64,000 bases of DNA from Phytophthora quininea (GCA_011947345.1 JAAVTG010000526.1:62001-126000), one strand, 5' to 3'; counted from the stretch's first letter, positions 10,488-21,390 are shown. The notes: generated from the letters alone by a model not told the origin. A program made the numbers and translations.

Positions 10488-11652
10488 TTATTCCTCGAAC
10501 GTGTCGGGCATGGGCTCGTCCATTGGAGCTGCACTGGCTGAAGCGCCTTCGCCTGCTCCTTCCGCTGCGGCTGCCGTTACGATGGACAGCGACCGCGTCG
10601 CGGGCGGACCGGCAATCTTCTCCTCAAGAGATTGGGGTGCTGGGGCTGTAGCACAAGCACAATAATGAATGGGTAGAGCTGTTCACAACCATTTACGCGT
10701 CTGGCTTACGGGTGTTGAATCCAGCTGCGCGAAAAGTTCTTGCCGCAGATTGTCGTGGGCGGGGTTGTGCTTTGTGAATCGGATCGTGGAGCCCTGCTCG
10801 TTGTTGTACACGTTCTCCAGCGACTCCTCCACGGACGCCTCGACGTTGTTCACGTAGCTTTCCGGGTCATGGCGGAACCTGTTTCAGTAAATAAAATAGC
10901 TTAGTAACAGACGCACAGTGACAGCCAACACTACAGTAGCCATCGTACATGTCCAAAGCCGCCGAGTTGGCGACGGTTCCCAACTCTGGGAAGTCCTTCA
11001 TGTAGAAGATCCCTTTGAGGTACGTCAGCACTGCCACCATGTAGTGCAGCTCCGGGTCCCATTCGAGAAACTTAGGCTTGAGATCCAGCTCCTTGTTGTC
11101 TTCATGCACGTAGGGATGGAAGACGTTGGTGTTGAACACAATGCGCGGATACGTCCCCGGTCCATTGTAACTGCAGCGCACCAAATCTCAGTGACTACAC
11201 TCTCTTCACAATACTCCAGCTACAGCCATCACTCACCCTTCCGGCAGGAAGATTGTAAACTTGAAGATGCCGTTGCGGTAGAGCCCCGCGTGCACGAAGA
11301 TAGCGCCGTACCAGATGCGCGAGTGGTCGAAGCTCGGCAGCACGTAGATGCCGCTGGGCACGTGCTGGCGCAGGTGTTTGTACTCGATCATAAGACCATA
11401 GTCCTTCATGGTCTGGCTGCGGTACTTTTGCAGCGACGACATGGGGCCGTCTCCGCTCTGCTCGCTCGGCGACTGCTCCATGTCGGCCGCAGGGGGCGTC
11501 TGGGAGCTGGTAGTCGGTCAGTATGAGGCGGAAATGCATGAAAATCACACCGTTAGAACTTCATTAAAGTCGGCTACAAGCTCCTAGTGCTTGTAGCGCC
11601 AGGTAGAGGCCGCAACGTACGCATCCGAGTTGCTCTTGAGTCTCCGCAGCAT
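10488..11652 (-). CDS. AKTIP/FTS-like inactive E2 ubiquitin-conjugating enzyme variant
   Basis: Five exons: 11652-11621, 11506-11237, 11170-10949, 10878-10710 and 10645-10488. Product about 283 residues if one C is restored at the start of the last exon (a C4 run at 10642-10645). Without it the frame from exon 4 reads on to a stop at 10683. Exons 2-3 hold the UBC fold with GIYVLPSF, WYGAIFVHAGLY, GIFKFTIFLPEG and YPRIVFNTNVFHP, as in AKTIP/Fused-toes proteins. The catalytic Cys region after FHP is replaced by a charged stretch (ELDLKPKFLEW), so it is an inactive E2 variant. In animals and fungi FTS forms the FTS-Hook-FHIP complex that links endosomes to dynein. That role is inferred. The C-terminal exon is Ala/Glu-rich and ends in an acidic tail. 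Intron sizes (66-114 bp) are normal for the window. Confidence 0.8.
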
Positions 11653-11713
11653 CGTCAGTTCCTTCCCCTTTGGGGTGGAAAATAAAGTGGTGTACATAAT
11701 TTGTTCAACATTT

Positions 11714-11720
11714 TCATTTT
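11714..11720 (+). promoter_or_regulatory. Inr-like element before FAM50
   Basis: TCATTTT lies 7 bp before the ATG at 11727, matching the oomycete initiator consensus TCAYTYY/TCATTYY. The very short leader would be unusual but is known in oomycetes. Sequence match only. Confidence 0.35.
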
Positions 11721-11726
11721 GCAAGT

Positions 11727-13177
11727 ATGACGGGGATCGAGCGCTACGGCTCGTCGGGCGCGCACACTGTGGAGGGTAATGCGGGCGGTGCGCGCGCTGC
11801 CAAGCTGACCAAGCAGCGCGAGAAGCAGCAGAAGGAGTACGCGGCCAAGCGTGAGGACATCGAGAAGACCAACCGCCGCGGCACGCGCATTGACGACAAC
11901 TTCCAGTCGCGCCGGGACGACGACGAGAGCGAATTCAAGGCACATCGCCATTTTATCTAGTATTTGTTGTAATAATGTAGCTAATATGTTATGGATTGCA
12001 ATGGATCAGCGGCAGACGGTGGGGCTCGTGACGGCGGAAGAATTCCGACGCAAGCGAGAGGACATCCAGAGCCGCAAGAGCCTGCCAATTGACGTGCTGT
12101 AAGAGTTTTCTGAAGTGGTTATACATTTTATTCAAGTTAACTATATGTTTGTGGCGTGTAGACCAGAGGAGCAGAAGGAGGCTAAGAAGAAGAAGAAGAA
12201 GAAGCGCAAAGCCAACAAGATGGGGCCGCTGTCCTTTGATCTGGACGGCGAGGAGGGCGGAGAAGAGGAAGCTGAGAAGCCCAAGCGAACGAAAAAGAGC
12301 ATCAAGAACCCAAATGTAGAGACGGATTTTTGCCGGACAAGGAGAGAGACAAGGAAGAGGCTCGAGAGAGGCAGCACCTTCGTGCAGAATGGGAAGCCGA
12401 GCAGGAGCGGATCAAAAGTGAGTTTTGCGAGGTATTACTGGGGTTTTGAGTCGTGAACTGATGCTCTGCTACTCACAGACGAAGACGTTGCAGTGACCTA
12501 CAGTTATTGGGACGGATCTGGCCATCGTCGCGAGATCACCGTGAGACAAAAGTTGGCATTGCTCGCTTGAGATTTAAGATTTTACCGGGTTTTGTGTTGC
12601 TTAGATCCCGAAGAAGACAACGATTGGGAAGTACCTTGAGCTCGTCAAACAGCAGCTAGTGTCAGAGTTTGCCGAGCTGCGTGGTGTCGGCGCTGAAAAT
12701 CTTATCTACATCAAGGAAGATCTCATCATCCCTCACGTAAGGTGTCAAGTGTTTCTTTGCTCTAAGTGTCTAGACTAACTCCATCTCTTTGCACTGTCAG
12801 CACTACTCGTTCTACGATCTGATCGTGACCAAGGCACGCGGAAAAAGTGGCCCGCTGTTCCACTTTGACGTTCACGATGATGTTCGTCTCGTCCAAGATA
12901 GACGCGTCGAAAAGGACGAGGTAAACCAGCAGCATATTGAGCGCAGAGTTTGAGGCTTCCTTTGATAATCGTGCTCTGGACGTTGGTGCAGTCGCACCCG
13001 GGCAAAGTTGTAGATCGCCACTGGTACGAAAAGAACAAGCACATTTTCCCTGCCAGTCGATGGGAAGTGGTAAGTTGATCTCCAATATTGCTGCCCGCCC
13101 GCCTTGCTAACATCAAACTGTTTGCTTAGTATGATCCAAATGTGAAGCAGGACAAGTACACGATTCACGGTGACTAG
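11727..13177 (+). CDS. FAM50/XAP5 family nuclear protein
   Basis: Eight exons: 11727-11939, 12010-12098, 12162-12417, 12479-12540, 12605-12736, 12801-12920, 12992-13069 and 13130-13177. About 332 residues, close to human FAM50A. Diagnostic stretches are [10 protein letters not shown] in exon 2, a Lys-rich nuclear signal in exon 3, [13 protein letters not shown] in exon 4, [11 protein letters not shown] in exon 5, [13 protein letters not shown] in exon 6 and [15 protein letters not shown] in exon 7. The family (XCT in plants) associates with the spliceosome and chromatin. The first intron has a GC donor (AAG/GCACAT) and a normal AG acceptor. The family alignment EFK then RQTVGLVT supports this join. 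One frame break lies at 12326-12331, where a T run is one base short. Restoring it gives the conserved [11 protein letters not shown]. It is followed by AATAAA at 13223. Confidence 0.93.
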
Positions 13178-13222
13178 GAGAAGCTCAGTGGACTCCGTAT
13201 AACGTGTAGACACTGCAAAAAA

Positions 13223-13228
13223 AATAAA
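13223..13228 (+). terminator. Polyadenylation signal of FAM50
   Basis: AATAAA within an A-rich stretch, 46 bp after the stop codon. Confidence 0.5.
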
Positions 13229-13454
13229 AGGGTTGCCTTGTTTTGGCCTTCGCCATCCAGAACTAGCATTTCGACAATCCGGGGAGCGGGATCAATTGGA
13301 CGAATAGTGGAATGAAAGTTAATGGCAATAAAAGATGATACAAGCATAATCAGACGCCAAACAGCTTCGCGAAGCCCAAGAAGTAGTCTTCACACTCGCA
13401 CTATACGAAGCCGATGTGACGCTAATCTTCGACAACCCATGGTTGGCGGCGTGT

Positions 13455-15154
13455 TTATTCATCCTCGTCAGACTGAATGAACTTGGAGTACGACGTGTTT
13501 TGGCATTCGCCGTTGGCATCGAAGACCGCCTTATAGAACGAGCCATCCGCTCCCACAACTGCAGCAAAAGTCACGGTAAAATAGTTAGGAAATTGCACAT
13601 TGTCTAATCCAATACGAACTCTCCGTACCAACGATAGTGTTCTTCTCAGTGCCAAAAGCACAAATCGTCCGAGTCTCAGGCACACGGAACTGGGCAAAGC
13701 TCCACTCCGAGCTGAAATACTTGGGCAAAAGTCCTCGCATAAACGACAAGCTGCCGAAAAAAAATTAGAAATTCGTAAAACAACGCTTATCAACCATAAA
13801 TAAAAAGTTACCTGGACTTGGAGTTCTCTGTGCCATCATCTTCGCCACTGCGCGGGGCACTTCCCGTCGAGTAGTGGGGCTGCATGGCTTGCACCGGGGC
13901 GCTCCCCATGGACGTCGGGTCAGATGAGAAGCTGTGGCCTGAACCTTCCGCAGTCAATGAGAACACATGGACGGTGCCCTTGTCGCTGGAGCACGCGAGC
14001 AATGGAGCTGTTGGGCTAAAGCAAATGCTGTAGATCTCCGCGCGATCCGCACCACGACTGCAATAGCCATCACGTCAGCAACCTTTTCATACATAATCGC
14101 TCCTGAAACGCACCGCAGTTCTTGTGTGATTTGGCCACTCTGAGTGTCGAAGATACGAATCAGCGTGCCCTTGTCTGATGCAGTAGCCAAACGCGTGCCA
14201 TCAAGGTTTAAGCAGATCTGTAGCGATTCACCAAGCAAGAATTAGGCCAGCAAAGGGCAAAGATTCCTGAACGTAACCCCACCTGCGAGAGTTCCGCTTC
14301 GTGGGCAGTAATAAGCGTGGTCTTGCGAAGGTCATACAGCTCAATACGGACTGTGCCGCGGGTGACGCCGGGGCAGGCCAGCACCGTGTTGGAAGGATTG
14401 GGGCACAGCGCACAGAGCCCCTTGGGGTTCGCAATCGTCTCGATGTGGTCCACCAGCTTCAGGTCCGCTGAGAAACACAACCAGGCATACGATCAGTGCC
14501 AGCCTCCACAAAGCGTCCTTACAACCTGTCTTACAGAAGTTGTAGACGTAGATCTTGTTCTGCAACACCACCACCACACTACAACACACAAAATAACAAT
14601 CAGCTTTCAATAACCACTCACCTCTTCCAATGGCGTCTCGTACCGGTCACGACGCAGCTTGACGGCCTTCACCTCACTGCGAAAGCTCAGCTCGCCGATG
14701 TTGCGGCTCTGGTGGTCGTCCCAGATCATAACCTGACAAAAAAATACCGTAAGGACAGCAACCTCCACCAGTGTTGCCGTCTCTGCTGACCTTGTTAGGA
14801 GGGTATCTCGGATTGCGACCGCCGCCCACAATGGCCAAAATGTTGCAGCGGAAGAGCATCTCCACGATGCCGATGCCGCCATTCGAGAAGTCTGCAGTAG
14901 CATAGAGCGAGAGAGTCAGTAGGAGCCTCTACAGCTAGCAGACAGCGCCTCATTACCGCGGTGGAAAGTCTCCTTGAAGGGGTCGCAGTTAAAAATCTTA
15001 AACCCGAGTCGGTGCCGCAGGCGAAGCAGCCTTCAGGAAGAACGAGGAAGAAAGTGAGAGAGGGAGCTTCAAGGAGGGAGGAAGGGGACGCACCGCTGTC
15101 CTGGTTGAACCCCACGAAGAGGAGCTCGTTCTGCTGCTCGCGGCTGAGGTTCAT
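13455..15154 (-). CDS. WIPI/ATG18-type PROPPIN (WDR45-like) autophagy protein
   Basis: Ten exons: 15154-15094, 15030-14957, 14891-14791, 14732-14644, 14578-14535, 14467-14283, 14217-14114, 14057-13812, 13750-13629 and 13558-13455, all phase-consistent. 376 residues. Seven WD-like blades are visible, with [18 protein letters not shown] at the start, [34 protein letters not shown] and [15 protein letters not shown]. The PI3P/PI(3,5)P2-binding motif appears as LRRG (residues about 219-222) and is split by intron 7. PROPPINs bind phosphoinositides on the phagophore and act in autophagy. The short insertion in the last blades and the acidic end SDEDE resemble WDR45/WIPI4. One frame break at about 15002-15005 (a G run one base short) interrupts exon 2. 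Restoring it gives the conserved [12 protein letters not shown]. Alternative start: TTG/ATG-like codon region at 15187; 15154 is chosen for [11 protein letters not shown]. Confidence 0.93.
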
Positions 15155-15819
15155 GGCGGACGTGGAGAGGGGAAGGAGCGAGGCCAAGTGGAGCCGTTGG
15201 TCAAGCGCTTCTTCGCGGATTTCTGAGTAGTTCCGGGCAAAACCGGCGAATATATGGTACCATTTTTCTTATGTAAAACGGTACCATTTTCTTATACATT
15301 CGCTGGTACAATTTTCTTTTAAATAAACTAAAACGGACTGGGCATTTGATTTTTCAGCAACATTTTACGGATTTTCTCTTAGGAATCATTTTCCGCCGAC
15401 GATCGACGTTTCCAAGTGTGAAATACTGGCCGCGACAGTATATCTACACGGCTCCGATTGCATTTACAAGATCACGGGCGAGCAACCATGTATGACAACT
15501 TGTTTGTCGTAGAATTTGGTAAGCGGGTCGATTGAAGGGTTTTCAACAATGCGATGAAGCTGTACGTGCTGTTAAAAATTTTGCTGTTCAAGCTGGGATT
15601 GGAATTGCACGAGTCACAGTTGGGGTGCACCTGCTTCAAGCTCTGTCGAACGCACAGGCTCAACAAACACGTAGTCGCGAATGAGCAGACAACTTCTGGA
15701 AAACATTTTGATTGTAGTTGGTACACGGCAAAACGTATATTTCAGCTCAATATTTGCTCAAACTCAACCGTTGGAGGAGCATTGTGCTGTTCGTAGTACA
15801 TTAATACTATCACCACCAT
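15155..15819. other. Intergenic region between ATG18 and the inverted repeat
   Basis: AT-richer than its neighbours. It holds the ATG18 promoter side and a short three-copy repeat at 15256-15320. No gene is seen. Open frames of about 80 codons on both strands have no recognisable features. Confidence 0.4.
15256..15320. repeat. Three imperfect tandem copies of GGTACCATTTTTCTTAT
   Basis: Copies start at 15256, about 15280 and about 15304: GGTACCATTTTTCTTAT, GGTACCATTTTCTTAT and GGTACAATTTTCTTTT, separated by 5-8 bases. They lie about 100-165 bp upstream of the ATG18 start and could be promoter elements. Confidence 0.6.
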
Positions 15820-17397
15820 TTAAGGTATCGCGTCGTCCGGACGCTTGATGATCACCGTCTTGTGCTCCAGGTAGTTGCGCAGACCCAGCTCGCCGTTCTC
15901 GCGGCCGATGCCAGAGTCCTTGAACCCGCCGAACGGAGTGTTCGAGTCGAACACGTCGTAGCAGTTGACGTACACCGTTCCCGTGCGGATGCCGTTGGAG
16001 ATCTTGATGGCGTTGTCGATGTTGCTGGTCACCACGCCGGCGCCCAGACCGTACACCGAGTCGTTGGCGCGCTCGATCACCTCGTCGATGGTCTTGAACT
16101 TGAGGATGGACATGACGGGGCCGAAGATCTCCTCGCGAGCGATGGTCATGTCATCCTCGACGTCAGCGAATACCGTCGGCTCGATGAACCAGCCCTTGTT
16201 GCCGTGACGCTTTCCGCCGGCGAGCAGCTTGGCGCCTTCCTTCTTGCCCTCTTCAATGTAGCCGAGGATCTTCTCGAACTGAGCCTCGTCGATCTGCGAG
16301 CCCTGGTCGGTCTTGGCGTCGAACGGGTCGCCCACCACACGAGCGTTGGCGGCCTCCACCGTGCGACGAACAAACTCGTCGTAGATGCCCTCCTGGACGT
16401 ACACGCGAGTGCCGGCGATGCAGCACTGGCCCTGGTTCATGAACAAACCCAGCTGCGACTGCTGAATTGCCAGGTCAATGTCGGCGTCATCCAAGATGAT
16501 GTTTGCCGACTTGCCACCGAGCTCCAGTGTGACGCGCTTGAGGTTGCTCACGTGCGAGGTGCGCATGATCTGGTAGCCGACCTCGGTGGAACCGGTGAAG
16601 GCGACCTTGTCCACGTCGGGGTGCTGCGCGAGGTGACGGCCAGCCTTGGCGCCGACGCCCGGGACGATGTTGACGACACCCTTGGGGAAGCCAGCCTCGA
16701 CGATCAGCTCGCCAACGCGGAGAGCGGAGAGAGGGGTCTGCTCGGCAGGCTTCAGCACGATGGTGTTGCCGGCAGCGAGAGCAGGGCCCAATTTCCACGC
16801 CATCATGAGCAGCGGGAAGTTCCACGGGATGATCTGCGCGCAGACGCCGACCGGTTCCGCCTTGGTGTAGCACAGATAGGGACCCGATACGGGGATCACC
16901 GAGCCGTGAATCTTGTCGGGCCAACCGGCGTAGTAGCGGAGGGTCTTGATCACAAGACCGAGGTCGGCGGCCTTGGCCACAGAGCACGGCTTACCGTTGT
17001 CGAGCGCCTCCAGCGCGGCGAGCTCGTCGATGTTCTCCTCGATGAGCTCGGCGAGACGGTACATGAGCTTGCCGCGGTCCTCGGCCGACATGGTGCGCCA
17101 CGGACCTTCGAAGGCAGACCGAGCAGCTTTGACGGCAGCGTCAATGTCAGCGGTGCCGCCCTCGGCCACGTCGGCGATCTTCTCCTCGGTGGCGGGGTTG
17201 AAGGTCTCGAACGTCTTGCCCTTGATGGACGGCACGAACTCGCCGTTGATGAGCAGATTGGTCTGCTTGACCGGCACCTCGGCCGAGAAGTGGCGCGACA
17301 GGATGAGCGGCGACGCCTTGGCGGCCGTAGCAGTCGAGACGCGAGCGAAGGCGCTAGCCTGGACGCGAGGAACTTGGCGCAGGATGTGGCGCTGCAT
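15820..17397 (-). CDS. Mitochondrial-type aldehyde dehydrogenase, intact copy 1
   Basis: 525 residues, no frame break, no intron. The N-terminal 45 residues ([11 protein letters not shown], Arg/Ala/Ser-rich, no acidic residues before HFSAE) look like a mitochondrial targeting peptide. All ALDH hallmarks are present: PWNFPL (191-196), NAD-binding FTGSTEVG (267-274), general-base Glu in LELGGKS (E292) and the catalytic Cys in NQGQCC (C325-C326). Length and motifs match class 2 ALDH, which oxidises short-chain and aromatic aldehydes with NAD. The end reads DDAIP, slightly different from all other copies (DDAMP or DDSMP). It is the outermost gene of the left arm and the only one of the near-identical ALDH1/ALDH2 group in the window without a break, so it is the reference for the others. 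Confidence 0.95.
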   Translation of the reverse strand: MQRHILRQVPRVQASAFARVSTATAAKASPLILSRHFSAEVPVKQTNLLINGEFVPSIKGKTFETFNPATEEKIADVAEGGTADIDAAVKAARSAFEGPWRTMSAEDRGKLMYRLAELIEENIDELAALEALDNGKPCSVAKAADLGLVIKTLRYYAGWPDKIHGSVIPVSGPYLCYTKAEPVGVCAQIIPWNFPLLMMAWKLGPALAAGNTIVLKPAEQTPLSALRVGELIVEAGFPKGVVNIVPGVGAKAGRHLAQHPDVDKVAFTGSTEVGYQIMRTSHVSNLKRVTLELGGKSANIILDDADIDLAIQQSQLGLFMNQGQCCIAGTRVYVQEGIYDEFVRRTVEAANARVVGDPFDAKTDQGSQIDEAQFEKILGYIEEGKKEGAKLLAGGKRHGNKGWFIEPTVFADVEDDMTIAREEIFGPVMSILKFKTIDEVIERANDSVYGLGAGVVTSNIDNAIKISNGIRTGTVYVNCYDVFDSNTPFGGFKDSGIGRENGELGLRNYLEHKTVIIKRPDDAIP

Positions 17398-18247
17398 GGC
17401 TTTGGCTTGGTCTGGGCTTGGGCTGGACGGCGCAGATTGCAGAATGAGGAGCTCCGTCACGAGGATCTTCTTGTCCAGCGGCCTCTCTAGCGACGTCCGC
17501 GGACAGACGCTCCCGAAACAACTCGCTCAACGCAAGTTGAACTTGGATTCAACTGCCCGATCTGCTCTGCTGGCTGCGCACAACCGCCGGATTGCCGACC
17601 ACGTGGTCGATTGTTGGCACTCGAGGCGGAGCGGGCTCACCAAACCGCCCGCCACCAGATCGAAGTGCTCTGCTTGGTGTTCTGCTTGGCATGTGTGCCG
17701 ACGGCGGTGCAATTCGACAGTTACCACGACCCGCTTTGGTGCTTGGAGCACTCCAAAATTGCGTTTACCGGTGCTCCGGTCGGGTTGTTTAACGCCTGCC
17801 AGTTCATCTGGCGCGATAAGCGCGCTTGGCACAACGTCCCTGTCGAAATAGCAGGCGCCGCAGTTGGCAGGAACGTGTTGCCTCTCCTCCTTGGGCAAAG
17901 CGCACGAGATCGAGATTCTTGCGTGTCGGTCGATGAGAGTCTCAGGCGAGATCCGGCTGGCGAGCTCTCCAGCTGTGAATGTCTGGCCAAGACAGCGCAT
18001 CCGTCATGTTGAAGGCTCTGGATCGGAGCACTGCAACATGCCGTTGCTGAAGCGCTCTCGGGTGCTTCAGCTTTGACGACAAGTTCAGATTTCCCTGTTT
18101 GCCACAAAGCTTTTGAAAAGCTTGCATGAATTCACGAACTGTGGATATACTAGTATTTGACAAAACGTTGTATTATGTGGACTTCCTGCTCAACTCGACC
18201 GATGGAGGAGCAGGAGTAATACTACTTAAAACACACTGCAGCTTCAT
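17398..18247. other. Spacer between ALDH copies 1 and 2
   Basis: No gene recognised. The reverse complement is present at 31943-32788 in the right arm, nearly identical. It includes the promoter side of ALDH copy 1. Overlapping short frames on both strands lack domains. Confidence 0.5.
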
Positions 18248-19824
18248 CTACGGCATCGAGTCATCCGGGCGCTTGATGATCACCGTCTTGTGCTCCAGGT
18301 AGTTGCGCAGACCCAGCTCGCCGTTCTCGCGGCCGATGCCAGAGTCCTTGAACCCGCCGAACGGAGTGTTCGAGTCGAACACGTCGTAGCAGTTGACGTA
18401 CACCGTTCCCGTGCGGATGCCGTTGGAGATCTTGATGGCGTTGTCGATGTTGCTGGTCACCACGCCGGCGCCCAGACCGTACACCGAGTCGTTGGCGCGC
18501 TCGATCACCTCGTCGATGGTCTTGAACTTGAGGATGGACATGACGGGGCCGAAGATCTCCTCGCGAGCGATGGTCATGTCATCCTCGACGTCAGCGAATA
18601 CCGTCGGCTCGATGAACCAGCCCTTGTTGCCGTGACGCTTTCCGCCGGCGAGCAGCTTGGCGCCTTCCTTCTTGCCCTCTTCAATGTAGCCGAGGATCTT
18701 CTCGAACTGAGCCTCGTCGATCTGCGAGCCCTGGTCGGTCTTGGCGTCGAACGGGTCGCCCACCACACGAGCGTTGGCGGCCTCCACCGTGCGACGAACA
18801 AACTCGTCGTAGATGCCCTCCTGGACGTACACGCGAGTGCCGGCGATGCAGCACTGGCCCTGGTTCATGAACAAACCCAGCTGCGACTGCTGAATTGCCA
18901 GGTCAATGTCGGCGTCATCCAAGATGATGTTTGCCGACTTGCCACCGAGCTCCAGTGTGACGCGCTTGAGGTTGCTCACGTGCGAGGTGCGCATGATCTG
19001 GTAGCCGACCTCGGTGGAACCGGTGAAGGCGACCTTGTCCACGTCGGGGTGCTGCGCGAGGTGACGGCCAGCCTCAGCACCAACTCCAGGCACGATGTTG
19101 ACGACACCCTTGGGGAAGCCAGCCTCGACGATCAGCTCGCCAACGCGGAGAGCGGAGAGAGGGTCTGCTCGGCAGGCTTCAGCACGATGGTGTTGCCGGC
19201 AGCGAGAGCAGGGCCCAATTTCCACGCCATCATGAGCAGCGGGAAGTTCCACGGGATGATCTGCGCGCAGACGCCGACCGGTTCCGCCTTGGTGTAGCAC
19301 AGATAGGGACCCGATACGGGGATCACCGAGCCGTGAATCTTGTCGGGCCAACCGGCGTAGTAGCGGAGGGTCTTGATCACAAGACCGAGGTCGGCGGCCT
19401 TGGCCACAGAGCACGGCTTACCGTTGTCGAGCGCCTCCAGCGCGGCGAGCTCGTCGATGTTCTCCTCGATGAGCTCGGCGAGACGGTACATGAGCTTGCC
19501 GCGGTCCTCGGCCGACATGGTGCGCCACGGACCTTCGAAGGCAGACCGAGCAGCTTTGACGGCAGCGTCAATGTCAGCGGTGCCGCCCTCGGCCACGTCG
19601 GCGATCTTCTCCTCGGTGGCGGGGTTGAAGGTCTCGAACGTCTTGCCCTTGATGGACGGCACGAACTCGCCGTTGATGAGCAGATTGGTCTGCTTGACCG
19701 GCACCTCGGCCGAGAAGTGGCGCGACAGGATGAGCGGCGACGCCTTGGCGGCCGTAGCAGTCGAGACGCGAGCGAAGGCGCTAGCCTGGACGCGAGGAAC
19801 TTGGCGCAGGATGTGGCGCTGCAT
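18248..19824 (-). CDS. Mitochondrial-type aldehyde dehydrogenase, copy 2, one frame break
   Basis: Near-identical to copy 1 over the whole length, including the targeting peptide, ELGGKS and GQCC. It ends DDSMP. A single base is missing in a G run at 19161-19163 (plus strand), so the frame fails after residue about 221 (LKPAEQT) and a stop follows within 10 codons. The same position is one base short in the right-arm copy ending at 34365, and the third related copy (30375-31942) is also short there. It could be a shared real mutation or a systematic homopolymer error. High identity to copy 1 implies recent tandem duplication or gene conversion. Confidence 0.85.
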
Positions 19825-20709
19825 GGTGACGGAGGAGCTGACTTGGCTTGGACGGCGCAAATGACAAAGTGAGCGACCGAGTCGCGGGCGAAGACCTCGG
19901 CCGCTTCAGCGAAGACCTCCTGTCTGTATCATCCTATCCGTAGCTGCCATGCGGGTCAGGAGCCGAGCGCTCCATCAACTAAAACGCAAGGCATCGCGTT
20001 GTTGAAGTTCTCGGCCCTGCAGAGACGAGGCCGCAGGACATTGTCGACGAGGGACCCGGCCAAATCGCGGGCGGCGTGCGGCGTGCGGCTCGGAGCGAGG
20101 CCTCCGTGCCACTTCGCCAGGGCTTGCAACGCACGTGGTGTGTGTGGCGGGCGCCCTGACCGATCTCACTTCGACCGGGCAAAAGCTCAGCTTTTCGTAT
20201 TGTCGATTTCTGCTTGGTGCTTTCCGGATATTCCGTTTCGGGCGTCTTACTGTCATATTTAGCGTTCCGGCGATCGTCGTTAAACATTCTGGCGCGCAAG
20301 GCAGGACAAAGGTCGGCTTTCGAGGCAACGCAGACAGCGACCTGCACTGGATTGTCGACTCCCAAATCGCTCGGGATCCCCTGCGCCTTGCGTATCCGGC
20401 GATGAAGTCGAAAAGCGGCTGGAAAAACTCGCCAGTAGCGAAAATGTCCGACGAGTTCAACTTGAAGGCAACCTCCATTCGGCTCCCGTCAGGTTTCATC
20501 ATCAGCTCGACGGACTCAATTAATGGAGACGGCGCATGCAGACCGCATTTACCGCCTTTGAGGCGCTTCTCTCCTCGTCTGCAATGCTGTACAACCTGCG
20601 ATAGAATACGGGTCGGTCGGTCAACTACCTCGTGTGTGTGAAGGCCTGGCAATAACTCGAGACACATAATTTTTCTGTCGACTCATATTCCATTAGAAAA
20701 AAGCGAAAC
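19825..20709. other. Region between ALDH copy 2 and the Crinkler gene; possible gene remnant
   Basis: A minus-strand frame at about 20300-20580 contains a protein-like stretch (MKPDGSRMEVAFKLNSSDIF, then FFQPLFDFIAGYARR) that I cannot assign. It is interrupted on both sides, so it may be part of a decayed gene or an unspliced exon. The same sequence, with indels, is at 29493-30374 in the right arm. The last 50 bp before 20710 are the Crinkler promoter side, with TCATATTCCATTAG. Confidence 0.3.
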
Positions 20710-21256
20710 ATGGCGAAGCTACATGCAGTGGGCACCATCGTCGGGGAGCGAGGATACCCGTTCTGTGTCAATATCGAGGACGCCAGCTCCGTGGACGACC
20801 TGAAGAAGGAAATCAAGAGAGTAAACAACGTGGATCTCACGTGTCCGCACGAGGAGCTGACGCTTTATTTGGCCAAGAAAAATGGATCGTGGCGGGACCA
20901 GGCCGGTGCTGACGCTGTGGCGCTCGACGTTTGGGGGCGCGTAGAAGGTTTCCTGCAGATGGATCCTTCCTTCCTGCTAACGGACGACGCGTACTTTGGA
21001 GAGGGGTTTAAACACACTCGTGGTAAAGTCCACATCTTGGTGGTGGTTCCGCCTTACGTTCGCTTCGCCAACGTCATCGGAGACGTCGACAAAAGTATGG
21101 TGTATCATTGTACGTGGCTTCGAATGGATATGATGTACGACAACGGTAGTGGCTAATCTGGTTGTGCCCACAGTGATCACGGTCCTCGTCTCGCGGCTCT
21201 TCCAGTCTCTGTGGCCCGCGGCAGACAAAACTGGGTCAATGAAGAAGGACATCTAG
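20710..21256 (+). CDS. Crinkler (CRN) header-only protein with hydrophobic C-terminus
   Basis: Two exons: 20710-21109 and 21174-21256, joined by a 64-bp GT-AG intron (donor GTACGT, acceptor CCACAG). 160 residues. The N-terminus has the CRN ubiquitin-like header: MAKLHAVGTIVG, SVDDLKKEIKR, and LYLAKK at residues 52-57 in place of the consensus LFLAK. It is followed by a region like the CRN DWL part ending HILVVVPP (residues about 107-114). The usual large C-terminal effector domain is absent. Exon 2 instead encodes a short hydrophobic/amphipathic helix (ITVLVSRLFQSLW) and a lysine-rich end. No signal peptide is visible. CRN proteins are oomycete effectors or endogenous nuclear proteins. A header without a C-terminal domain may be a relic, a regulator or a small membrane-associated CRN. 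Confidence 0.75.
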
Positions 21257-21390
21257 CTGTGAAATGTCGGCTATACTCGAATTGACAAGCATGGAGAGTG
21301 AAAAAGAAGAACTGAGAATTGTTGTCTATTGTGACTTTGGTGCACTCGCCAAACGAGTGAAAAAAACTTACTACAATAAGATGGAGGCCC

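Noticed and set aside
15862..17490. Very long plus-strand open frame antisense to the intact ALDH gene (and equivalents in the other copies)
   Set aside because: It is a shadow of the GC-rich ALDH codons, repeats in every copy, is His/Val/Asp-rich and has no recognisable domain.
17527..18163. Protein-coding gene between ALDH copies 1 and 2
   Set aside because: Only overlapping short frames on both strands with no domain; more likely promoter and spacer.
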